Source of the DNA: Bacteroidota bacterium
Lineage (GTDB): Bacteria; Bacteroidota; Bacteroidia; Chitinophagales; Chitinophagaceae
Assembly: GCA_016712665.1 (NCBI GenBank)
Contig: JADJQP010000002.1
Span: 1 to 64,000 of the forward strand
Reading direction: 5' to 3'
DNA: 64,000 nucleotides
Within the stretch, counting starts at the first letter, position 1. Every line of letters starts with the position of its first letter. Below, piece by piece: positions 44,618 through 54,077 of this stretch. The translations under genes were made by a program, and so were the position numbers. Below the pieces are notes generated by a model that was not told the origin of the DNA, did not search any database, and worked only from the letters and a program-made list of their open reading frames with translations.

Positions 44618-47600
44618 ATGAATTCACTTAAATATTTTGCGACCTATCAATTCATTGTATATTTAATCATTAATTATACCCACCTGCAAACAAAAACAAA
44701 CATATCATTTCGTATAAAGCGGCTTATTACGCAATCTAAGCCTTTTTGGTTCCTTTTTCAGGTCGTCATTTTCGTTTGCTTTTCGATAGTTACGCTTGCA
44801 CAACAACCAACTTATGTCAACTACACTGTAAAGGAAGGACTTCCCAGTAATACAGTCTATTCATGTCTTCAAGACAACAATGGATATATATGGTTTGGAA
44901 CTGACAGGGGCGTTGCTAAGTACGACGGCTATACATTTAAAGTCTTTACCACCATTGACGGTTTGGCTGCGAATGTCATTTATGATATTTTCCAAGATTC
45001 GAAGCAAAGAATTTGGTTTGCTTGCAATAACGGGGAGGCCTGCTATTTTCTGAATGATACATTTTATAGTAAAAAGAACAAACCCCTATTAAATAAGATT
45101 GTTGCAAACGGCTCCGGGGCTCAAAACGCTGGAGGACAAAAACCATAATATCTATTTGTTACTGGCCTTCAATATCGTTCGGATCAGCCCAAACAACCAA
45201 GTTCAGGAAATTGGTCCCAAAGCCGTAAAGTACTTTTCCGGAATGAGCTTGAATGAGAAAGGAGAAGTGATTGTACTTGGCAATACCGGTATATATAATA
45301 GCAGCACAGGAAAATCCATCGAATTTGAAAAAACATCAAAAAATAAACCTTTGGGTCATTCAAAAACCATGGTATTTAATAATAGACTGTTTCATACGCA
45401 AAATTTTGAAATGGCTTGCAATGCCCTACCTAATGATGATTACTTTACAGAGGTATATAAAATCAGTGACGCAAACAGCTTAACCCAAAGTCTCATTCTA
45501 GATCGAAATCAAAATATTCTGATTGGGACCCAAAATGGTCTCTATCAATGGGATATGCAAAAGAAATGCATTGTCTCACGTTCATTTGATAAAACATCCA
45601 TTAGTTCGATGTTGATTGACAATGAAAGTAATTTGTGGATTACCAGTTTAAACAATGGCATCTTTTTATCAATCAATCCCAATATCAAAGTACTAAATAA
45701 TAAATCACGTTTAGAATTTAACTATAGCAATTTTGTGGATCGTTTGTCTGATGGCACCATAGCATTAGGATCGAATCAGTATAACCTTGCCTTTTTAAGA
45801 GGAGACCACATTTACAATATTAAATTACCCGTACAATTTGGCGAAGGAAAAGTGGAAAAAGTTCGCATTGGAACCGATGGGAATTATTATGTTGCCCTGG
45901 GTTCTATTTTAATGAAGGTAAACAAAACCAACTTTACAGTCTCCATAATTCAGATTGCAGCTCGCGACATACTTTTTGATAAAAAAGGGCGAATATTAGT
46001 GGTAGCGGGTACCAGTTTGTTGGATATGAATGTGGAACAACCTGAAACCATTAGAGAAGCCTCTAAAATGCCGATGAGTAGAACCAATGGTCTAATGATC
46101 AAGAACATTATAGCCAATGGAATTTATAAGGGAAGTTTCTCAAATAGAATTTATTTGTATGGACTTTTTGGCGTAAAGTATTACGAAAATGATAGCCTCA
46201 AAGAGTTACTTCCAAATCACGATTATCTATCCAAAAATATTTATCGGGTTTTAGAAACACCTGATGGATTGGTTTGGATGGCCTCCAATATTTACGGGGT
46301 AATGGCCATTTATAATAACCAATTGTTCTGCCTAGATCAGTCTGCTGGTCTTCCATCCAATTTCATCAATTCAATCTTGCCGACCCGCAAAATCAAATTT
46401 GGGTGGCTAGTGTGTGGAGGTCTTAGCAAAATAACGTACAACATTGCGCATAATGATTTGAAGTTTCAAGTATTAAATTTTAATCAAAGTGATGGCCTGG
46501 TGGCAAAAAATGTGAATGATATTACCATGGATGGCAAAACGATTTATGCATCTACGGAGGAAGGAATTTGCGTTTTCACCGAAGCCGATTTACAATCGCG
46601 AAGCAAAGAGCCCACATTAATTATCGAAAGCGTTTCATTTAATGAGGTTCCCCAATTCAAAACAAAACAATACAAAAGCACCTATCGAAACAATACCTTA
46701 CGTATTCAATATGTTGGCTTATCTTATAGTTCCTTCGGTAAAATAAAATATAAATACCGTATTAAGGGTTTGGAAAATAATTGGACCTATACCGACAACC
46801 GAATCATAGACCACCCTGCTCTTCCACCTGGCAATTATACCTTCGAATTAATGGCTTTTAATTCAAAAGGAATCTGCTCTGAAATTCAAAGTATTGTTAT
46901 CATCATTTCGCCACCTTTTTGGCAAACCTGGTGGTTCCTATTATTCGCTGCATTGTTTATTCTATTTCTAATTTATGTCCTCGTACAACGACGACTCAAT
47001 AACATAAAGAGCCGGCATCAAACCAGAGAGCAATTACTTAACCTTGAAAATCAAAATTTAGAGGCTCAGAAAAAACAAGCCATTTATGAACGCGAACTAG
47101 TTGATATCAAGAATCAAGCACTGAGATTGCACATGAATCCTCATTTCATTTTCAATGCCATCAATTCCATACAAGGCTTCTATGCTTCAGGCGAAATTGA
47201 AATTGCCAGAAATTATATTGGAAAATTCTCAACCCTACTCCGTCTAATTCTCGATCAAAGCAATAAGGAATGTATTGCTATTCAAGAAGAAATAAAAACC
47301 ATCACCCTCTATTTAGAACTCAATAAATTGCGTTTTGATAATAAATTTACGTACGAAATCGAAATTGATGATTCATTAATCGACAATAAAGAGGAAGTGG
47401 CCCCTATGTTACTGCAGCCATTTATCGAGAATGCCATCTTGCATGGAATTGCCCCTTTAAAGACAGTAGGAAAAATTACAGTGCGAATGTTAGATAAGGG
47501 CCATTATATCCAATGCGAGATTGAAGATAATGGCGTTGGTCGAGATTTTTCTCGTACGTTAAATCAAAATAGAATGTATAAATCAACGGGAATTCAGGTT

Positions 47601-47741
47601 ACTCAAAAACGAATCGATTTGGTAAATGGCCCCAATAACTTAAACGAACCGGAGCGGTTTCAAATCATTGACCTCTATGACGAAACCAAGAATTCGATAG
47701 GAACAAAAATCATTTTCAACGTATTAAAAAATAGTATATAA
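44618..47741 (+). CDS. Beta-propeller sensor histidine kinase of LytS type (frameshifted)
   Basis: About 1040 residues. A signal or membrane segment at ~42-62 is followed by a periplasmic two-component-regulator propeller (blades such as DNNGYIWFGTDRGVAKYDG), a Y_Y_Y domain (LPPGNYTFELMAFNSKG), one membrane span (~765) and a LytS-type kinase with HMNPHFIFNAINSIQGFY (phospho-His) and LLQPFIENAILHGI. The frame breaks at 45116-45119 (GGGG, one base too many). Inside, a second pair of compensating indels (46379-46380 and ~46417) leaves the patch TRKIKFGWLVCGG where DPQNQIWVASVWG would be expected. It is followed 4 nt later by its LytTR regulator. Confidence 0.86.
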
Positions 47742-47745
47742 AATT

Positions 47746-48492
47746 ATGACCACCCTCATTATAGACGATGAAAAACAGGCAAGAAACGCCATCCGTTCCC
47801 TACTAGAAGGTGATTTCAATGATTTAGAAATATTGGCAGAGGCCGATGGAGTACAAGCTGCGGTCACTGCCATCGATACCTACAAACCGGACCTGATTTT
47901 TTTGGATATTAATCTAGGTGATGGAACCGGGTTTCAAGTATTGGAAAAAGTAAGCTGGAAAAACTTTATGGTCATTTTTACCACCGCTTACGACGAATAC
48001 GCCGTTCTGGCCTTCAAACTCAGCGCCATCGATTATTTGCTGAAACCCGTAATTAAGGAGGACCTGCAAACTGCCATAGAAAAAGCACAACATAAATACT
48101 CTGAAAAGCGCACGGCGCAACAACTTGAATGGTTTAAAGATATGATGCAAGGAAATAAAAACCAGGATAAGAAGATTATCCTTTCTGACAATGAAACCAT
48201 CTATTTTGTAAAAGTTCAGGATATCGTGCGCTGCCAAGCAGAAGGAACCTATACGGAATTTTATATACTTCCGAATCAAAAAATTACCGTTTCAAGAAGT
48301 TTGAAGGAATTCGAAGACATGCTCACCCCATTCGGCTTTATTCGGGTACACCATTCCCATTTGGTAAACAAAGAAAAAATTCAAAAATTTCAAAAAAGCG
48401 ACGGTGGCAGTCTATTAATGGAAAATAATCATGAAGTACCGGTATCGCAAAGACGAAAAGGAATTGTATTATCCGAACTAAAATTAGAATAA
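47746..48492 (+). CDS. LytTR-family response regulator
   Basis: A 248-residue regulator 4 nt after the LytS-type kinase, so they form a pair. The receiver domain has LIIDDEK, the phosphoacceptor Asp54 in LIFLDINLGDGTG, Thr in FTTAYDEYA and Lys in YLLKPV. Residues ~145-245 are a LytTR DNA-binding domain (IYFVKVQDIVRCQAEGTYTE, IRVHHSHLVN). These proteins usually regulate surface polysaccharides, attachment or export; target sites cannot be read here. It is followed by a bidirectional terminator. Confidence 0.93.
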   Translation: MTTLIIDDEKQARNAIRSLLEGDFNDLEILAEADGVQAAVTAIDTYKPDLIFLDINLGDGTGFQVLEKVSWKNFMVIFTTAYDEYAVLAFKLSAIDYLLKPVIKEDLQTAIEKAQHKYSEKRTAQQLEWFKDMMQGNKNQDKKIILSDNETIYFVKVQDIVRCQAEGTYTEFYILPNQKITVSRSLKEFEDMLTPFGFIRVHHSHLVNKEKIQKFQKSDGGSLLMENNHEVPVSQRRKGIVLSELKLE

Positions 48493-48514
48493 TGTAATCT
48501 TCAAATAAAACAAA

Positions 48515-48540
48515 AGAGCCCTGAATAATCAAGGCTCTCT
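48515..48540. terminator. Bidirectional terminator
   Basis: Stem AGAGCC / GGCTCT extended inside by TGA / TCA, loop ATAA-type. On the minus strand the stem runs into CTTTTGTTTTATTTG; the plus side is followed by GTGTTTTC. It separates the convergent regulator gene and the secreted-protein gene at 48625. Confidence 0.7.
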
Positions 48541-48624
48541 GTGTTTTCATAATAAACGACTACATATAAAACTCTTAGGAGTGGGGAGAGTTCAGTCATA
48601 AGGACGAAGCACCTTTTCGATCCG

Positions 48625-49905
48625 TTAGCGCTTTTCAAAAAATATTTTGGAAATTTTTTTAAGCCCTGATCCGTTTTGTAGCAAAACCTGATACATGCCG
48701 GCAGGAAGGTCAAGATCCTCAAAAGACAGCCGTTGTTTTCCGGCCTGCAAATGAAAGTTCCGTTCTCGTAATTTTCTACCCTTACTCCTGAATAAGGAAA
48801 TGTGAATCTGTTCAGCTTTCTCGAGCGAAAAATACAAACGAATGCTATTACCCTCCACCTTGGTAAGTAATTGAAAATCAGGAATGAACACTTCTTCAAC
48901 TCGAGTATTGATTTGATAGGGAAACCAATTTTTGGTACCAAAGCCATATAATTTTGGTGCCACATCAACGGGTGCAATCGGATTAAAATGTTCATTGCTA
49001 GCAAAACCACGGTTCGAATCGGCAAAACAAATGGCTTCCACCTGACCTAAAAGTAAGGCATCTCCTAGGGTAATTTTCCGTTTATTACCCTTAATAAATA
49101 TAGAATCAGAGGCATCAAAATCGTAAATATACCATAAGGCGCATTCTGCAGTACCAGCGTTTTGGTAACCAATCATCATCAACTGCTTATTTGAAGCAAA
49201 ATCAGCTGCGGTTATCAGCGTTCCTAAGGTATTGATACTATCGATACGAACGGCCGTGTAATTTCCAGCCGTATTTGGAATAGTATAATGCACGCAAGCA
49301 CCTAAGGTCCAATTTTTTGTAAATAGGTGAAGTGCATTGTTACGAAAAGCAATGGCTTCACAATCAAAAGGGGTATTATATGGATTGCTGGCAAAATTGA
49401 CTTGATCGGGATAGCTAAACTGAATGATCTCGATTTCATTGGCCCATACGGTATCGTAATAGGCGGGTCCGATAGTGGCCTTCGGAAATTTATAAATTCG
49501 GAGATCCGTACGGTCGCCGGCATTATTGCCCACATCAGCGATATAGAAATGAGTATTATCTTGCGCAATATCTTCCCAATCCACATTATTCACGCCCTGC
49601 AAAAATACCTCCTTGGTAATAGTTCCAGTAGTAGTATCTGTTTCAAAAACAATGGCCGGATTGCCACTATCTGCATGCGCATACAATTTCCCATTCCAAT
49701 ATACCATACCACTGATTTCGGATAAAGCGTTTGCAAATGAGTCTTTTACAGCAAGAGCGTAATACGTGGCATTATACAAACAAGAGCCATCATTGATACT
49801 TGCGGCAGCATTGTAATTTGTGGCCTGAGGGTCCATACAGTTATATTGCGCCTGTATACTATTTGATAATACCAAAAAAAATAAGAGTAACTGGCACTTC
49901 ATCAC
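48625..49905 (-). CDS. Secreted protein with T9SS tail and a cysteine-rich N-terminal repeat
   Basis: A 426-residue protein with signal peptide (MMKCQLLLFFLVLSNSIQA). The mature protein starts with YNCMDPQATNYNAAASINDG followed by a cysteine, the C-x-D-x-x-A-x-NYN repeat frequent in Bacteroidota surface proteins. The body resembles a beta-propeller (DWEDIAQDNTHFYIADVGNN), and the C-terminal ~75 residues have a T9SS-type sorting profile (SGLKKISKIFFEKR end). There are no catalytic residues I recognise. It is surface-located. It lies between the two two-component systems and is transcribed toward the first. Confidence 0.72.
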   Translation of the reverse strand: MMKCQLLLFFLVLSNSIQAQYNCMDPQATNYNAAASINDGSCLYNATYYALAVKDSFANALSEISGMVYWNGKLYAHADSGNPAIVFETDTTTGTITKEVFLQGVNNVDWEDIAQDNTHFYIADVGNNAGDRTDLRIYKFPKATIGPAYYDTVWANEIEIIQFSYPDQVNFASNPYNTPFDCEAIAFRNNALHLFTKNWTLGACVHYTIPNTAGNYTAVRIDSINTLGTLITAADFASNKQLMMIGYQNAGTAECALWYIYDFDASDSIFIKGNKRKITLGDALLLGQVEAICFADSNRGFASNEHFNPIAPVDVAPKLYGFGTKNWFPYQINTRVEEVFIPDFQLLTKVEGNSIRLYFSLEKAEQIHISLFRSKGRKLRERNFHLQAGKQRLSFEDLDLPAGMYQVLLQNGSGLKKISKIFFEKR

Positions 49906-49968
49906 TCAAAGATACAGTTATTCGTTGAAATTTCTGAAGAGAGCCTCTACCTTCTTAACTGAATATTA

Positions 49969-50448
49969 CTATTGTACTTGGGTAATATCTACTTTCAAAA
50001 TCCCTTCGGTAATATTTTTTGTACCGGTTCCATTACTGCCAATAAAATCAAAGGTGCCTTCAATCTTCTTCGTAAGGGTATCACAAAGGCTTATTTTTAA
50101 GGTTCCTGAACTTGAATGGTAGTAATCATCCGGAAATACATTTCCCGCTTTATAGGTTAACCACGAATTGGTAAAGGTTCCATCTGCAACCGACGTTCCG
50201 GTAATGGGCCTAAAATGAAATTCTAAAACTTCAATCCCACCTTTAAAGGCATAAACATCTATCATTCGTCCAAAAGGGGCAATACCGAGCGTGTATAACG
50301 TTGCTTTCGCGGAATCAACTTTGATAGCTGTTCCATCTACCTTAAATGTAAATTCAGTAGTGGCAGGTGGATTGGTAGTGCTGGTTTTCTTTTTACAGGC
50401 TACCATGCTTACTAAAAAAAGAAGTAAAAAAAATACTTGTGAATTCAT
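49969..50448 (-). CDS. Putative lipoprotein (DUF6252-like)
   Basis: A 159-residue protein with a lipobox: FLLLFLVSMVACKKK, cleaved before the Cys, so it is lipid-anchored. The mature domain is beta-rich with a FTFKVDGTAIK start and SSGTLKISLCDTLTKKIEGT, then FDFIGSNGTGTKNITEG; this fits the DUF6252/DUF5025 type of Bacteroidota lipoproteins. No function is known. It sits between the T9SS-tail protein and the divergent NarL-type regulator. Confidence 0.75.
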   Translation of the reverse strand: MNSQVFFLLLFLVSMVACKKKTSTTNPPATTEFTFKVDGTAIKVDSAKATLYTLGIAPFGRMIDVYAFKGGIEVLEFHFRPITGTSVADGTFTNSWLTYKAGNVFPDDYYHSSSGTLKISLCDTLTKKIEGTFDFIGSNGTGTKNITEGILKVDITQVQ

Positions 50449-50640
50449 AATAATCTAATTTTTCGGTAAAGATACAGATATTCAAAATATCACATATACC
50501 CTAAAGAAGGTAATTAATCTTAATAATAGCCGGGCTAATTAAAGGCCATAAAATCACATAGGACCTCAATCCGATTTCAAATGCTATCAGAATTTTATTC
50601 TATTACCCAATTTGGTAGTATAAATAATTCAATACTGCTT

Positions 50641-50648
50641 TACTTTTG
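50641..50648 (+). promoter_or_regulatory. TAnnTTTG -7 box for the NarL-type regulator
   Basis: TACTTTTG lies 16 nt before the chosen ATG (50665), matching the -7 consensus. It supports that start over an in-frame one at 50581. Confidence 0.45.
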
Positions 50649-50664
50649 TGCCAAACCGAATACT

Positions 50665-51306
50665 ATGAACAACAACAAAATCAGGGTAATCATTTTTGAT
50701 GACAATCTAACGTTAGGGCAATCCCTGGTTGAAATAATCAACGATTCGGATAGCTGCATTGCCATACAACATTTTAGTAGCACAGAGAATGCAATCGAAA
50801 ATATCATTGTAACAGAACCAGATGTGGTGATCATGGATATCAATATGCCGGACGAAAATGGCATAGCGGCAACCAAACGAATTAAATCGGAATTTCCAAC
50901 GATTCAAATTCTAATGCAAACGGTATTTGATGACGACAAAAATATTTTTGATGCTATTGCTGCAGGTGCCTGTGGATATATCCTAAAAGATGTGTCTTTT
51001 TCACACCTAATTCAAAGTATTATTGATATTCACAATGGAGGTTCCGCCATGTCGCCATATATTGCCAAGAAAGTAATGAACTATCTACAACAACAGAAAA
51101 TAGAAGAGAGTAACTTCAAGTTAAGTTTAAGAGAAAAAGAGGTACTTGAATTGCTGGTGTATGGTTTGCCTTATAAACAAATCGCAGATAAAATGGATAT
51201 TACCTACGATACAGTGCGAGCCCACATGAAAAAAATTTATGAAAAATTGCATGTCTCTTCCATGACCGAAGCAGTGGTAAAGGCATTGAAATACAAACTA
51301 TTTTAA
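50665..51306 (+). CDS. NarL/FixJ-family response regulator
   Basis: Start at the ATG at 50665 (MNNNKIRVIIFDDNLTLGQS). Receiver: DD near 11-12, phosphoacceptor Asp58 in VVIMDINMPDENG, Thr in MQTVFDD, Lys in YILKDVS. C-terminal LuxR-type HTH at ~150-210: LSLREKEVLELLVYGLPYKQ and DITYDTVRAHMKKIYEKLHV. A 214-residue transcription factor activated by phosphorylation. The TPR kinase starts right behind it, so it is the partner. Confidence 0.93.
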   Translation: MNNNKIRVIIFDDNLTLGQSLVEIINDSDSCIAIQHFSSTENAIENIIVTEPDVVIMDINMPDENGIAATKRIKSEFPTIQILMQTVFDDDKNIFDAIAAGACGYILKDVSFSHLIQSIIDIHNGGSAMSPYIAKKVMNYLQQQKIEESNFKLSLREKEVLELLVYGLPYKQIADKMDITYDTVRAHMKKIYEKLHVSSMTEAVVKALKYKLF

Positions 51307-51311
51307 ATTCC

Positions 51312-53084
51312 TTGCTAACACAAAATACATTTTTGAGATTCTTACTCTGTTTCTATTTTTTGATCACTCTCATTCAAAGCGGGTACACTCAAAAGAAGGA
51401 TGTAGATTCACTGATTGCAGAAATACCCCGATATGTTAATCAGGATACCCTAAAATCCAAACTACTACTAGAAATTGCCCGAAAATATTATGAAAATACG
51501 GATTATGACAAGGCAAAAGATTATTTAAACCAATCGTACGACATTGCGCAAAAATTGAATTATACACCTGGCATGATCGATTACTACTTTGTAAACGGAA
51601 GACTTTTAAAAAATACTGGGAAATATCATGAAGCAAAAAATCAATATGAATTAGGCCTCGGGCTAGGTGGTGAAATAAATGATAGTAATCGCATGGCCAG
51701 TGGATACAACCACCTTGGCAATCTTTTTGTAACCATGCATGATAATACACAAGCCTTTGGTTACTTAAAGAAATCGGCACAGTTATTTGAAAAAATCCAT
51801 GATATCAAAAAGATGGCCTATCCCCTAAGTAATATCGGTAAAATATACTATGATGCCAATCAATTTGACTCTGCCATCTATTTCTACAATAGAACCATCG
51901 GAATTTCGACAAAATTCCTTGACTATTACGAGTTGGCACAATCCTATAAACGACTGGCTCAAATCTATAATCAAATGGAACAGTACCCTTTGGCCTTCCA
52001 ATACTGCGATTCTTCGCTAAACATTAGTACGATACACGATTATCGATATCTTATTGCTGATATATACGAAATTCAGGCACAAATATTTTTTAAAACAAAA
52101 GGAATACAAAAAATCAAAACAAAAATTTGAAAACTGTTTAGCCATCTTTCTTCAATTGAAAGTCAAACCGTCCATCGAGCATACGTATAAGCAATTAAGT
52201 CAAATTGACACCCTAGAAGGCAATTACAAGGAGGCCTATAATCATTATAAACTGTATCATAAATATCACGATAGCACGGTTGATTTAGAAAACCGAATTA
52301 AGTTTGAAAAACAATTAGTAAATAGTAAAGCAGCGTTAAATGAATTGGCTGCCACACGAAAACGAAATATTCTATACTTGGTAATAGGCTTTCTAGCCAT
52401 ACTGAGCATTATATCGATTTTGGCCATCAGACAGCATAATATTTCAAAACAAAAAATTGCCATAGCACAAACCAAGAATCGAATCAGTCAAGATTTACAC
52501 GATGAAATTGGAAGTGCATTAAGTAGTATTTCGATGCAAACCGAGGTACTAAAAAAGCGGGTTCGGAATAATGAAAATATAGGAGAGTTGGTAGAATTAA
52601 TCAAAAATGAATCCAGGAAAACCATGAGTAATATGAATGACTTGGTTTGGAGTTTAAATACGAATAACGACAACTTTCCACAGTTCATCAATAGATTACG
52701 TAATTACTGCTCTACTAGTATCGGAACGCAGGGACTTTCTTATGAAATAAATGTGGAAGAAAATTTAATTGTCAAAAATACCGACTTATATCTATTTAAA
52801 AAGTGTACCTAATTGCAAAAGAGTTTATTAACAATAGTCTCAAGTATGCCAATTGTCAGCAAATTCGAATGGACATTTTCAAAAAATCAGACCACATTTA
52901 TTTTCATATTCAAGATGATGGAATCGGATTTGACCTGAGCCATATCCCCTCTTCTATGGGCGGTACCGGACTTAAAAACATGCGTCAACGTGCCAATTTT
53001 ATTAAAGCCCAATTTAATTTCCAATCGAAAGTAGGCGTGGGTACTTATCTTCATTTATCATGGAATGATACCAAAAAAAGCTAG
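51312..53084 (+). CDS. TPR-domain sensor histidine kinase, HisKA_3 type (two frameshifts)
   Basis: About 590 residues when repaired. It begins with TTG at 51312, 5 nt after the regulator's stop, with a signal segment (FLLCFYFLITLIQSGYTQ). Residues ~40-330 are TPRs, there is one membrane helix (LYLVIGFLAILSIISILAI), then a HisKA_3 box with RISQDLHDEIGSALSSISMQ and the HATPase (FINNSLKYAN, DDGIGFDLS, GTGLKNMRQRA). The frame breaks at the A4 run 52092-52095 (one base too many) and the A5 run 52798-52802 (one missing). Such kinases phosphorylate NarL-type regulators, here the upstream gene. TPRs probably sense a protein or envelope signal. Confidence 0.87.
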
Positions 53085-53528
53085 AAAGCCTGGTAAACCA
53101 TTCGCTAGTATTTCCAACCGAATCCGCATAATAATTTTAAATACGGAATTACTTGATGATGAATTACATCAGTATAAACGGACGGTAAAATTATGTCCTT
53201 CAAAAAATTGAATGTTTCGACTGTAAGCATTTTAACGAACATACAGAAAGCATTCATATCCTTTTGCTAATAACTACTTACCATTCAAGTCATCATAGGT
53301 ATGAGACTAAAATTGCCTCATCCCTAGAAGCCAATACCCATAAGCATTTGAACAACCATTAGGGACACCTCAACGGATGTCCTTCGTTGCATTTGTTAAA
53401 AGGTAAGGTTCACCATTTAAACAGAAAAAAAATCGTACTACCAGTTTTGGTAATTGTGGTGCACTTGATCACATTATAAGTTTGCAATGAAAATAAAAAT
53501 ATTTCATCACCACAAAAACAAAAAATCT
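53085..53528. other. Intergenic region upstream of fibre cassette 2
   Basis: About 444 nt without a supported gene. It contains short inverted repeats (TGATG ... CATCA near 53155-53172) and AT-rich sequence. It should contain the promoter of the second T9SS-tail gene. No obvious sequence similarity to the equivalent region at 38 kb was noticed by eye. Confidence 0.35.
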
Positions 53529-54058
53529 ATGAAAAAAAATCAAAAAGCACGCTTTATTAGTTTGGCTGTTTTGGCGCTGATGTCATCAGACGCATTTTGT
53601 CAACACACATTAAATTCAAGCAGTCACTCAGCTACAATCAACGGCGCTACCTTCGATTATTCGATTGGCGAAATGACCTTGGTAAGTACCGAACGAAATG
53701 CTAATCTCATTGTAACACAAGGCCTGTTACAACCTAATCGTTCTAGGAGTGGAACCCAAGCGCAACCGGAAATACTCAAATCGCTACCGGCGATTTAATG
53801 AAAGTATATCCAAATCCTACCGAAAACATTTTGAATGTGGAATCATTCGAAAATGTGGAAACTTCAATAAGCTATCAACTATTTGATGCTACTGGTAAAG
53901 TAGTACGTAGCGAAAACCTAATCTGGCATGCTGGAACCAATAAGGTGTCACTCGATCTTAAAAATTATGCTGCGGGCTCCTACTATCTTATAATTCGCAA
54001 GCCAAATGCTAACGGAATCCTCGAAAATTTCTCATACAAAATTCAAAAAACAAATTAA
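53529..54058 (+). CDS. Small secreted protein with T9SS tail, fibre cassette 2 (single frameshift)
   Basis: Paralogue of the 38548 gene. Start at the ATG at 53529, signal peptide ending DAFCQ. The NGATFDYSIGEMTLVSTERN block is shared, as is the sorting tail KVYPNPTENILNVESFENVE up to SYKIQKTN. The frame stops at 53798; an indel at about 53735-53765 joins the two pieces (ATGNTQIATGDLMKVYPNP), giving ~176 residues. Export is by signal peptide and T9SS. It is 19 nt upstream of the next fibre gene, mirroring cassette 1. Confidence 0.78.
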
Positions 54059-54077
54059 ACTTTTAAATCCTTACAAC

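Noticed and set aside
48501..49025. Second reading frame of 174 codons on the minus strand
   Set aside because: It overlaps the T9SS-tail gene in another frame and has no features; it is a shadow.
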